This document shows positions 35,873 through 45,500 of a DNA stretch of 64,000 nucleotides, piece after piece. The stretch lies in contig NZ_JASLER010000093.1 of NCBI RefSeq assembly GCF_030151085.1, forward strand, positions 1 to 64,000, in the 5' to 3' direction. Source of the DNA: Bacteroides sp. (GTDB lineage Bacteria > Bacteroidota > Bacteroidia > Bacteroidales > Bacteroidaceae). Under the pieces are notes generated by a model that was not told the DNA's origin, ran no database searches, and was given only the letters and a program-made list of their open reading frames with translations. A program made the position numbers and the translations under genes. Position 1 is the stretch's first letter. Each line of letters begins with the position of its first letter.

Positions 35873-35912
35873 GTTGCTAACGTTTGCGGAACTCCCGCAT
35901 TTTTTGATGGCG

Positions 35913-35920
35913 CAAATATA
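35913..35920 (-). promoter_or_regulatory. tRNA-Ala promoter -7 element
   Basis: TATATTTG on the minus strand, 40 bases before the tRNA 5' end, matches TAnnTTTG. Confidence 0.6.
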
Positions 35921-35943
35921 ATGCATTATTCTGAAATAATTGC

Positions 35944-35951
35944 TATGTTTG
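35944..35951 (+). promoter_or_regulatory. -7 element of DUF4286-ruvC operon
   Basis: TATGTTTG matches TAnnTTTG, ending 24 bases before the ATG at 35976. It lies back to back with the tRNA promoter on the other strand. Confidence 0.6.
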
Positions 35952-35975
35952 CGAAACAAATTGAAAAAATGCGTT

Positions 35976-36281
35976 ATGCTGATATATAATACAACTTATC
36001 ATGTAGAAGAAGGACAGGAAAAATACTTCTTGGTGTGGATGCAGGAATATTATCTTCCTGAAGTAGCGAAGAACGGAACATTGACTGCTCCGCGCATTGC
36101 CCGTATCTTGAGTCACATTGAAGAAGGTAGTATCTGTTTTTCCGTGCAGTTTGAAGTAGAAGACTCTGCTAAGCTGCATCGCTGGCATCAGGAACAAGGA
36201 GTGAAGCTGAACGAGGAATTGCTGAAAACTTTTAAAGACAAAGCTATTGGCTTTCCTACATTGATGGAGGTAATAGAGTGA
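35976..36281 (+). CDS. DUF4286 family protein
   Basis: A 101-residue cytoplasmic protein (MLIYNTTYHVEEGQEKYFLVWMQEYYLPEV...). The first part resembles a ferredoxin-like antiparallel fold of the DUF4286 family, whose function is not known to me. The frame is open from 35940, but the ATG at 35976 lies after the promoter and gives the family's usual N-terminus. Its TGA overlaps the GTG start of ruvC, so the two are translationally coupled, a hint of a link to DNA processing or simply co-expression. Confidence 0.8.
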   Translation: MLIYNTTYHVEEGQEKYFLVWMQEYYLPEVAKNGTLTAPRIARILSHIEEGSICFSVQFEVEDSAKLHRWHQEQGVKLNEELLKTFKDKAIGFPTLMEVIE

Positions 36282-36847
36282 TACATCCGGTAAAGGAAAA
36301 AATCATTTTGGGCATTGACCCCGGTACTACCATTATGGGCTATGGAATTCTCCGCATAGTGGGGACAAAGCCTGAAATGATAGCAATGGGCATTATTGAC
36401 CTCCGTAAGTTTGGCAACCATTATCTGAAGTTGCGCCATATTCACGAACGGGTGTTGAGCATTATTGAAAGCTACTTGCCGGACGAACTTGCTATTGAAG
36501 CCCCATTTTTCGGGAAGAATGTACAATCCATGCTGAAGTTGGGGCGTGCACAAGGAGTAGCTATGGCAGTTGCTTTAAGCAGAGACATTCCTATTACCGA
36601 ATATGCTCCCCTGAAAATAAAGATGGCGATTACCGGAAATGGTCAGGCGTCCAAAGAACAGGTGGCCGACATGCTACAGCGCATGCTTCGTTTTCCTAAA
36701 GAAGATATGCCGACCTTTATGGATGCCACCGATGGGCTTGCCGCCGCTTATTGCCATTATCTGCAAATGGGACGCCCTGCTGTAGAAAAAGGCTATCACG
36801 GCTGGAAGGACTTCATTGCTAAAAATCCGGATAAGGTGAAGAAATGA
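36278..36847 (+). CDS. ruvC: Holliday junction resolvase RuvC
   Basis: Endonuclease that resolves four-way recombination junctions with RuvAB. 189 residues. The acidic active site is visible: Asp14 in LGIDPGTTIMGYG, Glu74 in LAIEAPFFGKN, and Asp149/Asp152 in FMDATDGLAAAYCH. The start is a GTG at 36278 overlapping the previous stop (GTGA). Followed after 59 bases by the pullulanase gene. Confidence 0.96.
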   Translation: MIHPVKEKIILGIDPGTTIMGYGILRIVGTKPEMIAMGIIDLRKFGNHYLKLRHIHERVLSIIESYLPDELAIEAPFFGKNVQSMLKLGRAQGVAMAVALSRDIPITEYAPLKIKMAITGNGQASKEQVADMLQRMLRFPKEDMPTFMDATDGLAAAYCHYLQMGRPAVEKGYHGWKDFIAKNPDKVKK

Positions 36848-36906
36848 TAAGATAAGAAGATGATAACATTAAATCTGAATTATATTTAATACTTAAAAAT
36901 AGTATC

Positions 36907-38904
36907 ATGAAATTGAATGAACTTGCCATTATTGGAGTTGCTGCGACAACAGTCGTAAGTTGTGCTCCTGCGAAGAAAGAATACACTTCGTATGAACTTT
37001 ATCCCGTTCGTTCGGGCAGCTTGACGGAAATGGAATATACTCCTGCCGTTACACAATTTTCCTTGTGGTCACCTACAGCCGATGAAGTTCGTTTGATGTT
37101 GTTCGACGCAGGAGACGGCGGGCATGCATACGAAACTGTAAGTATGGAGCCGTCGGAAGATGGAACCTGGAAAGCTAAAGTCGAGAAAGACTTGAAAGGT
37201 AAATTCTACACATTCAATGTGAAGATCAATGATAAATGGTTGGGAGATACTCCGGGTATCAATGCCAAAGCCGTAGGCGTGAATGGTAAGCGGGCAGCAA
37301 TTCTTGATATGAAGTCCACCGATCCTGAAGGTTGGGCAAACGACAAGCGCCCCGCATTGGCTTCTCCGGCAGATGTTATCATCTACGAGATGCATCATCG
37401 TGATTTCTCTATCGACCCCTCATCGGGTATTAAGAATAAAGGTAAATTCCTGGCACTTACCGAGCAAGGTACAGTGAGCCTTGATAATTTATCTACGGGC
37501 ATCGATCACCTGAAAGAGTTGGGCGTAACTCATGTTCATATTCTTCCTTCGTACGATTACGCTTCGGTGGATGAAACGAAACTCGATGAGAATAAATATA
37601 ACTGGGGATATGATCCGCAGAATTATAATGTGCCCGATGGCTCGTACTCTACCGATCCTTATAAACCGGAAGTTCGTATCCGTGAGTTCAAGCAGATGGT
37701 GCAGGCTTTGCATAAGGCAGGTATCCGTGTCGTATTGGATGTAGTGTACAATCATACTTTCAACACAGCAGATAGCAACTTCGAACGTACCGTTCCCGGT
37801 TACTTCTATCGTCAGAAACCGGATGGCACTTATGCTGATGGTTCGGCTTGTGGTAATGAAACAGCCAGCAACCGTGCTATGATGCGCAAATACATGGTAG
37901 AGTCCGTACAGCATTGGATTAACGAATATCATATCGACGGCTTCCGTTTCGACTTGATGGGTATTCATGATATCGAAACGATGAACGAAATTCGCAAGGC
38001 TGCAACGGCTATCGATCCTACTATCTTTATATATGGTGAAGGTTGGGCAGCTCAGGCTCCGCAGATGTCACAAGACTCTTTGGCAATGAAAGCCAATACA
38101 TATAAAATGCCGGGTATCGCTGCTTTCTCCGATGAAATGCGTGATGCCTTGCGTGGTCCGTTTAATGACAATCATCAGGGTGCTTTCCTTGCAGGACTTC
38201 CCGGTGGAGAGGCAAGTATCAAGTTTGGTATTGTAGGAGCTATCAAGCATCCGCAAGTTGACAATGATTCGGTAAATTATAGCAAGGCTCCATGGGCTGA
38301 ACAACCCACGCAGATGATCAGTTACGTATCTTGCCATGACGATATGTGCTTGGTAGACAGACTGAAATCAAGTATTCCGGGCATTACTCCCGAAGAATTG
38401 TCTAAACTGGACAAACTGGCACAAACGGCTGTCTTTACTTCACAAGGTATACCGTTTATCTATGCCGGCGAAGAAGTGATGCGTGATAAGAAAGGCGTAC
38501 ACAACAGCTTCGAGAGCCCCGATTCTATCAATGCCATAAACTGGAAAGGCAAGATGGAACATGCCGATGTCTTTGCTTATTATAAAGGTTTGATACAGCT
38601 TCGTAAGAATCATCCCGCTTTCCGTATGGGTAATGCCGACTTAGTACGTAAACATCTCGAATTCCTGCCCGTTGAGGGTAGCAATGTGGTGGCCTACCGA
38701 CTGAAGGATCGTGCCAATGGCGATACATGGAATGACATCATCGTAGTACTGAACTCTCGCAAGCAACCTGCCAAACTGACGGTGCCCGAAGGCAAGTATA
38801 CCGTTGTTTGCAAGGATGGTTTCATCAATGAACAGGGCTTGGGAACGGTGTATGGAGGCGAAATAATGGTTCCTGCTCAATCTGCTTTGATTATGTATAA
38901 TTGA
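36907..38904 (+). CDS. pulA: type I pullulanase, lipoprotein (GH13 with CBM48)
   Basis: Cuts alpha-1,6 branches in pullulan, starch or glycogen fragments. 665 residues. Lipoprotein signal ending TTVVSC (Cys19). The CBM48-like domain (about 45-145) has QFSLWSPTADEVRLMLFD. The pullulanase marker YNWGYDPQNYNVPDGSYS precedes the barrel motifs DVVYNHTF, GFRFDLMGIHD (nucleophile Asp349), YGEGWA (acid Glu378) and SCHDDM (His477, Asp478). The envelope location suggests action on imported starch oligomers. No Sus genes for starch are adjacent; it shares a strand with ruvC. Confidence 0.95.
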   Translation: MKLNELAIIGVAATTVVSCAPAKKEYTSYELYPVRSGSLTEMEYTPAVTQFSLWSPTADEVRLMLFDAGDGGHAYETVSMEPSEDGTWKAKVEKDLKGKFYTFNVKINDKWLGDTPGINAKAVGVNGKRAAILDMKSTDPEGWANDKRPALASPADVIIYEMHHRDFSIDPSSGIKNKGKFLALTEQGTVSLDNLSTGIDHLKELGVTHVHILPSYDYASVDETKLDENKYNWGYDPQNYNVPDGSYSTDPYKPEVRIREFKQMVQALHKAGIRVVLDVVYNHTFNTADSNFERTVPGYFYRQKPDGTYADGSACGNETASNRAMMRKYMVESVQHWINEYHIDGFRFDLMGIHDIETMNEIRKAATAIDPTIFIYGEGWAAQAPQMSQDSLAMKANTYKMPGIAAFSDEMRDALRGPFNDNHQGAFLAGLPGGEASIKFGIVGAIKHPQVDNDSVNYSKAPWAEQPTQMISYVSCHDDMCLVDRLKSSIPGITPEELSKLDKLAQTAVFTSQGIPFIYAGEEVMRDKKGVHNSFESPDSINAINWKGKMEHADVFAYYKGLIQLRKNHPAFRMGNADLVRKHLEFLPVEGSNVVAYRLKDRANGDTWNDIIVVLNSRKQPAKLTVPEGKYTVVCKDGFINEQGLGTVYGGEIMVPAQSALIMYN

Positions 38905-38942
38905 TGAAGAATGGAAGGAGGAAAACTCATCCATGCAGCAAG

Positions 38943-39314
38943 ATGCGGAGAGCGAACATTGACTTTATGCACCGTCATGAGAAGTCTCTCCGCCAATCAG
39001 ACGAACCATTGAATATAAATTATGAGGTGGAATCAAGGAAAGAAAGGCTGAGAAATATTTCATTGAAGGCTACCTTTATTATATTCCAAATCAGTGTTTT
39101 TCTGATGATGATTTGTTCCGTCTTTCTTTGCATTGTAGGAATAGTTGCTTTCTTTACGCAAACAGATTTGCTACATTTGTTGCGCAACTTCTTGTTTGTC
39201 GGCGTAATGGGTACTTTGGTGGTGATTTGTGGAATAGCCTTCATTGGTCTTTGTCCCATAACATGGGCTATGATAATAGATTCCTTTAAGAATTGCTTCA
39301 GAAATAAAAGATGA
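38943..39314 (+). CDS. small two-helix membrane protein, unknown
   Basis: I do not recognise this protein. Up to about 123 residues: a basic, charged N-terminus, then two long hydrophobic segments (IIFQISVFLMMICSVFLCIVG and FLFVGVMGTLVVICGIAFIGL), ending in basic NCFRNKR. Orientation is probably both ends inside. The start is uncertain: the frame is open from 38901 on top of the pullulanase stop; ATGs at 38943 and 38967 are candidates. AAGGAGG lies near 38914-38920. Same strand as pulA, and possibly cotranscribed with it. Confidence 0.5.
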   Translation: MRRANIDFMHRHEKSLRQSDEPLNINYEVESRKERLRNISLKATFIIFQISVFLMMICSVFLCIVGIVAFFTQTDLLHLLRNFLFVGVMGTLVVICGIAFIGLCPITWAMIIDSFKNCFRNKR

Positions 39315-39330
39315 TTCTCTATTTTTAGGT

Positions 39331-39338
39331 TATCTTTG
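39331..39338 (+). promoter_or_regulatory. -7 element of ABC ATPase gene
   Basis: TATCTTTG, a perfect TAnnTTTG element, ends 29 bases before the ATG at 39368. Confidence 0.6.
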
Positions 39339-39367
39339 CACCATCGACTATATAAAATAGATTTGAA

Positions 39368-40825
39368 ATGGCGCAACAACATACTATTCACATAGCGGGG
39401 GGCGTAGTACGCAACCCGCTTGTTCGTTTATCCCAACATGTAACACTCGACTTCCTGGATGGTGAACACATTGCCGTTGTAGGCCCTAATGGAGCTGGTA
39501 AAAGTCTGTTAGTGGATATGCTGACAGGTAAATATCCTCTGAAGGAAGGAGAATTGACTTATGATTTTTCACCTTCGACTACTCAAACTGTTTACGATAA
39601 TATCAAGTATATCGCTTTTCGTGATACATACGGTTCTGCCGATGCCAACTATTATTATCAGCAACGTTGGAATGCACACGATCAGGAGGACGCTCCTTTG
39701 GTAAGCGAGATGTTGGGAGAAGTGAAAGACGATGCACTGAAACAACTGCTTTTTGAACTCTTTCGTATTGAGCCGATGCTCGACAAGAAAATCATTCTCC
39801 TTTCCAGTGGCGAGCTACGTAAATTTCAGCTGACAAAGACTTTGCTCACTGCTCCTCGCATTCTTATTATGGATAATCCTTTCATCGGGCTGGATGCTCC
39901 GACCCGTGAACTCCTGTTTAATCTGCTAGAACAGCTTACCCGCCTGGGTACATTGCAAATTGTTTTAGTGCTTTCCATGCTGGATGATATCCCTTCGTTC
40001 ATTACTCACGTAGTGCCCGTCAATGAGATGAAGGTGGGTGGGAAGATGGAACGTGAAGCGTATATCGAAGCATTCCGTGCACAAGATGTAGTGGTCCCAA
40101 TGGACGAATTGCAGCAACGCATCCTCGACTTGCCATACGATAACAATAACTATACTTCGGATGAAGTGGTAAAGTTGAATAAGGTTAGCATTCGCTATGA
40201 TGACCGTACCATCTTGAAGGAACTGGACTGGACAGTAATGCGCGGTGAAAAGTGGGCATTGAGCGGAGAGAACGGTGCGGGAAAATCCACTTTACTCAGT
40301 CTGGTGTGTGCAGATAATCCTCAGTCGTATGCTTGCGATATCAGTTTGTTTGGTAGAAAACGTGGAACAGGTGAAAGTATTTGGGAGATTAAGAAGCATA
40401 TCGGTTACGTCAGTCCCGAAATGCACCGTGCCTATTTGAAAAACCTACCAGCTATAGAAATCGTTGCCTCAGGATTACATGATAGTATCGGGTTGTATAA
40501 ACGTCCCAAAGAAGAGCAAATGGCTGTCTGCGAGTGGTGGATGGATGCCTTCGGTATTGCTGCCTTGAAAGATAAACCTTTTCTGCAATTATCCAGCGGC
40601 GAACAACGCCTGGCATTATTGGCACGAGCTTTTGTCAAAGACCCCGAATTGTTGATTCTCGACGAACCCCTGCACGGGCTTGATACTTACAATCGCCGTC
40701 GGGTGAAGAAGATAATCGAAGCCTTCTGCCGCCGTCGGGACAAAACGATGATAATGGTGACACATTATGAAAACGAGTTGCCAGGCACCATTACCGACCG
40801 CTTGTTTTTGAAACGTAATCGTTAA
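39368..40825 (+). CDS. tandem ABC ATPase, ModF/PhrA-like
   Basis: 485 residues with two nucleotide-binding domains and no membrane part. NBD1: Walker A GPNGAGKS, signature LSSGELRKFQL, Walker B ILIMDNPF. NBD2: Walker A GENGAGKS, signature LSSGEQRLALL, Walker B LLILDEPLHGLD, H-loop VTHYENE. NBD1 has Asn where the catalytic Glu should be, and Ser (VLSMLD) in place of the switch His, so one site is probably hydrolysis-dead. The layout matches ModF (photorepair protein PhrA), a soluble double ATPase of poorly known role. Single gene with its own promoter. Confidence 0.85.
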   Translation: MAQQHTIHIAGGVVRNPLVRLSQHVTLDFLDGEHIAVVGPNGAGKSLLVDMLTGKYPLKEGELTYDFSPSTTQTVYDNIKYIAFRDTYGSADANYYYQQRWNAHDQEDAPLVSEMLGEVKDDALKQLLFELFRIEPMLDKKIILLSSGELRKFQLTKTLLTAPRILIMDNPFIGLDAPTRELLFNLLEQLTRLGTLQIVLVLSMLDDIPSFITHVVPVNEMKVGGKMEREAYIEAFRAQDVVVPMDELQQRILDLPYDNNNYTSDEVVKLNKVSIRYDDRTILKELDWTVMRGEKWALSGENGAGKSTLLSLVCADNPQSYACDISLFGRKRGTGESIWEIKKHIGYVSPEMHRAYLKNLPAIEIVASGLHDSIGLYKRPKEEQMAVCEWWMDAFGIAALKDKPFLQLSSGEQRLALLARAFVKDPELLILDEPLHGLDTYNRRRVKKIIEAFCRRRDKTMIMVTHYENELPGTITDRLFLKRNR

Positions 40826-40853
40826 TAGGCATCGGTATATCTCATTCTTTCTG

Positions 40854-41426
40854 TTATTCTAAAGGAGGTTTTATTCCCAGTACGATAGTAAAGAACAGAT
40901 AGAGTTCTATTCTGCTTCTCAAAAACTTCAATGTATCTGAAATATGATGTTCTACCACTTTCTCTGATATCGAAAGCAATTCTGCTATTTCTTTATAAGT
41001 AAGATGCTGTTCGCGGCTAAGCCGGAATACCTCCTGAGCGCGTGGAGGTAATTGTGTGATGAGGAACCTGACATACTCAAGAAGATCCGAAGCCTCTAAT
41101 TCTTCCTCAATACTATATGACTCTTCGACAGCTTCTACCAATGTCATTTTGTAGAAATCTTCATTGAAAGATTTGCGAAACTTGTTGAAGATAATATTAC
41201 GAGTCATGATGAATAGTAAACCCTCGAAATTCTTATTCTCATCAATAAAGGTACGTACATCCCATAGCTTGACGAATACTTCATGTACTATTTCTTCAGC
41301 ATCTGCGGTTGAGGTAATATAGAGACGTGTAAAATCGTAAACTTTAGTCCACAAGCTTCTATAGAGATACTCGAAAGCCGATTCATCCCCATCTTTTAAC
41401 TTATGTATCGCTACTTCTTCTAGCAT
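40854..41426 (-). CDS. ECF-type sigma factor (FecI-like), locus 2
   Basis: 190 residues. Region 2 is YLYRSLWTKVYDFTRLYITSTADAEEIVHEVFVKLWD. Region 4 is HLTYKEIAELLSISEKVVEHHISDTL. It ends in a hydrophobic tail, YLFFTIVLGIKPPLE, as in other PUL sigma factors. It is divergent from FecR and the SusCD operon, unlike the sigma of locus 1, which is codirectional. It is likely held by that FecR and directs transcription of the GH110 locus. A housekeeping-type promoter lies upstream. Confidence 0.92.
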   Translation of the reverse strand: MLEEVAIHKLKDGDESAFEYLYRSLWTKVYDFTRLYITSTADAEEIVHEVFVKLWDVRTFIDENKNFEGLLFIMTRNIIFNKFRKSFNEDFYKMTLVEAVEESYSIEEELEASDLLEYVRFLITQLPPRAQEVFRLSREQHLTYKEIAELLSISEKVVEHHISDTLKFLRSRIELYLFFTIVLGIKPPLE

Positions 41427-41447
41427 ATTTATTCTCTATATTGGTCG

Positions 41448-41478
41448 CAAAAATAAGACAAATAACCATAAAGTACAA
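41448..41478 (-). promoter_or_regulatory. housekeeping promoter of ECF sigma gene
   Basis: On the minus strand TTG (41476-41478), 20 bases, TATTTTTG (41448-41455). Both boxes and the spacing fit the Bacteroides primary-sigma consensus. It ends 21 bases before the ATG. Confidence 0.65.
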
Positions 41479-41530
41479 CTTTGCACAAAAGTTATTGATT
41501 ATAAAAAAAAGATTAGGTTTGAGGGGGGGA

Positions 41531-41577
41531 CATCTTTTATCTGCGTGTATTTATTGTATAAGCGCAGATAAAAGATG
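41531..41577 (+). promoter_or_regulatory. 15-bp perfect hairpin covering the FecR start codon
   Basis: CATCTTTTATCTGCG at 41531 and CGCAGATAAAAGATG at 41563-41577 form a perfect 15-bp stem with a 17-base loop. The ATG of FecR is the last three bases of the right arm, so the folded leader would hide the start. A run of seven G lies just upstream (41523-41529). This could be translational control of the anti-sigma factor, or a dyad operator. Confidence 0.6.
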
Positions 41578-42528
41578 AAAATATTAAATGAGAAACTGAT
41601 AAATCTGGTAGAAAAATGCTTTCGTAATGAATCTACTGAAGAAGATAGGAGAATACTGTCTGAAGCAGAAGAAGTACAGCATTGCATGGAAAAGCAGTGG
41701 CGTCAGGGTGGAACTATAATAGATAAGAATAGAGAGGAGCGCATTTGGAACAAAGTTCAGAGAAGTTGTAAGCAAACTTCCAACTTTAATACCCGGAGGA
41801 CTTTTTACTGGAAATGGGCAGCAGCTAGTGTTATTATCCTGCTTATGTTGGGAGGTACCTTGCTGTTGAACAATGAAGGAGGTGATAAACCAATGGAATA
41901 TAATGAGGTTTATGCCGATGGATGTCGTACGCTACTATTGCCGGATAGTAGTAAAGTGTGGCTTCAATCGGGAAGCACGTTATGCTATGCTCGTAACTTT
42001 GACCACCAACGTGATGTACACTTGAAGGGGGATGCTATTTTTGAAGTAAATCGACAAGAGGAGAATCCGTTTCGCGTATATATTGATGAAGCATTTGTTG
42101 AGGTAAAAGGAACCGTGTTTCGTGTGAATAGCGATGAAGATTATAGTGAAGTGACTTTATTCAGCGGACACATTGATTTGCATGCTCAGACCACTAAACA
42201 AGTTGTTTCGATGGTGCCTAACCAACGTGCATTCATTGATCACAATAATAATGTAACATTGAAAACAATAGACTGCTTAAAGTGGGAAGACGGTCGATAT
42301 GTATTTAATGAGTTACAATTGGACTCATTGCTGAGAGTTATTAATGATATATATGGCATACATGTCGTACTGGATAAGGGCATTTCTCCTCTCAGCCAGT
42401 TTAGCGGAAGTATTTATTTTGACGATATACCTTTGACCGTCATCCGGAAAATATGTTATAACCTGAATCTGGAATATCACGCAAATGAAAAGGAAGTAGT
42501 AATCTACAAACCTCAGAATAACAAATAA
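41575..42528 (+). CDS. FecR-family anti-sigma factor, locus 2
   Basis: 317 residues. Cytoplasmic sigma-binding part at 1-78, one membrane helix (WKWAAASVIILLMLGGTLLL near 80-100), periplasmic FecR domain (TLLLPDSSKVWLQSGSTLCYA, GDAIFEVNRQEENPFRVY, VKGTVFRVN). The C-terminal STN-contacting domain is FNELQLDSLLRVINDIYGIHVVLDKG. It inhibits the divergent ECF sigma factor until the neighbouring SusC signals. Its start codon lies in a hairpin. Confidence 0.93.
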   Translation: MKILNEKLINLVEKCFRNESTEEDRRILSEAEEVQHCMEKQWRQGGTIIDKNREERIWNKVQRSCKQTSNFNTRRTFYWKWAAASVIILLMLGGTLLLNNEGGDKPMEYNEVYADGCRTLLLPDSSKVWLQSGSTLCYARNFDHQRDVHLKGDAIFEVNRQEENPFRVYIDEAFVEVKGTVFRVNSDEDYSEVTLFSGHIDLHAQTTKQVVSMVPNQRAFIDHNNNVTLKTIDCLKWEDGRYVFNELQLDSLLRVINDIYGIHVVLDKGISPLSQFSGSIYFDDIPLTVIRKICYNLNLEYHANEKEVVIYKPQNNK

Positions 42529-42588
42529 TCTATAGAAATTATAAACCGAGAATTATTAATATTAAGTCTAATTTAAACTATTAAAAAC

Positions 42589-45500
42589 ATGAGAAAATGT
42601 TTTAGTATTGTTAGGGAGCGACTGACAGCTGTCTTTATTCTTCTTGTCTTGTCTTTTGCTCCGACATTGGCCTCTACAGCGCAGAGTGATATTACGTTGA
42701 GAGGTAAATCTATATCGGCTAAAGAAGCTATCCAACTAATTCAGAAGAATAGCGGATATACTTTCTTTTATAAAAAGAGCGACTTGGACAGAGTTCCCCA
42801 ACGAAACATTGATTGTACCGGCAATATCGAAGAGGTACTTGCCGCTGTATTTGGAGGAGTTTTGGAATACCAGATTAAAGGCAAAGAAGTTATTCTACGT
42901 TCTAATCCCGAACCAAAAGTTGCCGAAACCAAAACAGTGAAGCAACAAGCGAACAATGTCACCATTAAAGGTATGGTGAAAGATAAAACGGGTGAATCTT
43001 TGATTGGCGCTTCTGTTGTAGAGAAAGGTGCTACTGGTAACGGAGTAGTAACCGATATGGATGGTCGATTCACGTTGACTGTACCGGTAGGATCTCAGAT
43101 TGAGATTAGCTACATTGGATACCTAAGCCAAACACATACAATAAAAGCAGGTGTGACACATTATGATATTACACTTGTAGAAGATAACCAGACACTCGCC
43201 GAAGTAGTTGTAGTGGGTTATGGTACTCAGAAGAAAGTTAACTTGACCGGTTCTGTTTCATCTGTAAGCACAGATGAAATCAAAGATCGTGTACAGTCCA
43301 ACGTTCTTGCTGCAGTGCAGGGAACCGTACCAGGGGTAACCATTATTTCACGGCCGGGTAGTACACCGAGTATTAACTTCCGTGGGCGTGGTAACCTTGG
43401 GTCTTCTTCACCACTTTTTGTTATTGATGGAGCTATTGCTGACGCCACATTTTTTTCTAACCTTGATCCCAACAGTATCGAATCTATCTCATTCTTAAAA
43501 GACGCAGCTTCATCCGCAATTTATGGCTCACGTGCAGCTTATGGTGTAGTTCTGGTAAAGACGAAGGGCGGTAAGGCCGAAAAGATGAATGTATCTTATA
43601 GCGGTCTGGTAGGTATGAAGATGCCTACTTACCTGCCCGACGTACTTGATTCTTGGGATTATGCCAGTTTGCTGAACGAAGCCCGATACAACAACAAACC
43701 CGATGGTGGTAAAACCCAAGCATATACAGAAGAAGAAATCGGATGGTTCAGAGATGGAAGTAAGCCCGATCTTTATCCGAACACTGATTGGGCAGATCTC
43801 GTACTCGACAAGCATATTCTTACTACTCAACATTCGCTTACTTTTAGTGGCGGTAGTGACAAGGTTCGTTTTTTTAGCAACGTAGGTTACTTGTTCGATG
43901 ATAACTTTTCGCCTGGTGTCAGTAGCGATCGCTATAACTTTAGTGTGAATGTACAGAGTGATATAACCAAATGGTTGACCTTGAAAACGGATGTTAAATA
44001 TATACGTAATACATCTGATACAAAGAATGGACAGGCTTGGTTTGGTAACTTTGTTATGGTTCCTTCTATCATGGTAGCACAGCACTCTAATGGGGAGTGG
44101 GGTAGCATTGCCGGCGGTAAAGATGCTACGCAAACTTTTATGAACAGTAACCCACTGCGTGCTCTCAGCTATGCAAACTGGGGCAAGAGCTCAACTGAAA
44201 ATACCATTTATGATTTGGGCTTTGACATAAAGCCAGTCAAGAATCTGGTGGTTTCAGGGCAGTTGGATTATAAGAGATATGAATATAAATCTAAAAGTTA
44301 TACTGCTGATCATCCTGGTATCAAACATTTTAACACTGGATTGGAAATACCCGGTACGGCAAGTTCAAATCCTAATGAAATGTCAATGAACTGGCAGACT
44401 ACCAGTAATTTGATGACTACTTTAACTGCAAGATACGATTTGACTATTGGTGATCATGCCTTGAATCTGCTGGCAGGTACTTCATATGAGCATTATAACT
44501 TCGAGCGTCTGTATGCAAAACGTAATGATTTTGTAAGTGATGGATTGCAGGATATTGAGCAAGGTAATAATCTATCCAAAGACTTCCCTGATGGCAGCCA
44601 TATTTTGGAAAGCAAGATGCTCTCTTACTTTGGACGTATCAACTACTCCTTCATGGATCGCTATCTGCTGGAAGCCAACTTGCGCGCTGATGCTTCTTCA
44701 CGTTTCCACAAGGATAACCGTTGGGGCATATTTCCTTCTTTCTCTGCCGGCTGGCGCATCAGCGAAGAAGAATTCATGGAGTCCGTCGACTGGATTTCAA
44801 ACTTGAAGTTGAGAGCTTCTTACGGTACTTTGGGTAATATCAATAACGTGGGCTACTACGATTACTTCCAGCTATTGAGCAGTTCTTCCGACTATAATTT
44901 CAGTGACGTTCCAGTGAAAGGTATTCTCGAAGCACAAATACCTAATAAATCTCTATCTTGGGAAACAGTAGCTCTGACTGACATTGGTTTTGACGTTGAT
45001 CTATTCAATAACAAATTGAGCGTAACGGCTGATTATTATATCAAGAATACAAGTGACATCCTTTTGGGATATAATGTGCCGAGAGAAACTGGTATATGGA
45101 CAACTCCTTCTATGAACTTGGCAAAAGTGCGCAATAAAGGTTTTGAGTTAGCTGTAACACATCGCAATCAGATTGGTGATTTCTCTTATTCTGTCAGTGC
45201 AAACATTGCTACCAATAATAATAAGATTATAGATTTGGCAGGTTCCGACAACATGATTCAGAGTGGTGGTGACCTGATACGTTATATCTTGAAAGAAGGA
45301 GAGTCTATCGGCGCATATTATGGATTAAAGACAGATGGATTATACTCTCAGGAAGATATTGATGCCGGACATTACTATATTTACGGACGTCATCCCAAAG
45401 CCGGTGACATAAAATATATTCCTCAAAGAGAAGGTGCGAAGTATTATAGTGACCTTACTGAAGAACAGAAAAAAGCTGGTGATACCTCGCAAGCCTCCAT

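Noticed and set aside
41523..41529. G7 tract as a phase-variable slippage site
   Set aside because: The tract is short, lies outside the coding sequence and its promoter relation is unclear.
41531..41577. Invertible promoter flanked by inverted repeats
   Set aside because: Only 17 bases lie between the arms, too few for a promoter switch. A hairpin or operator is more likely.
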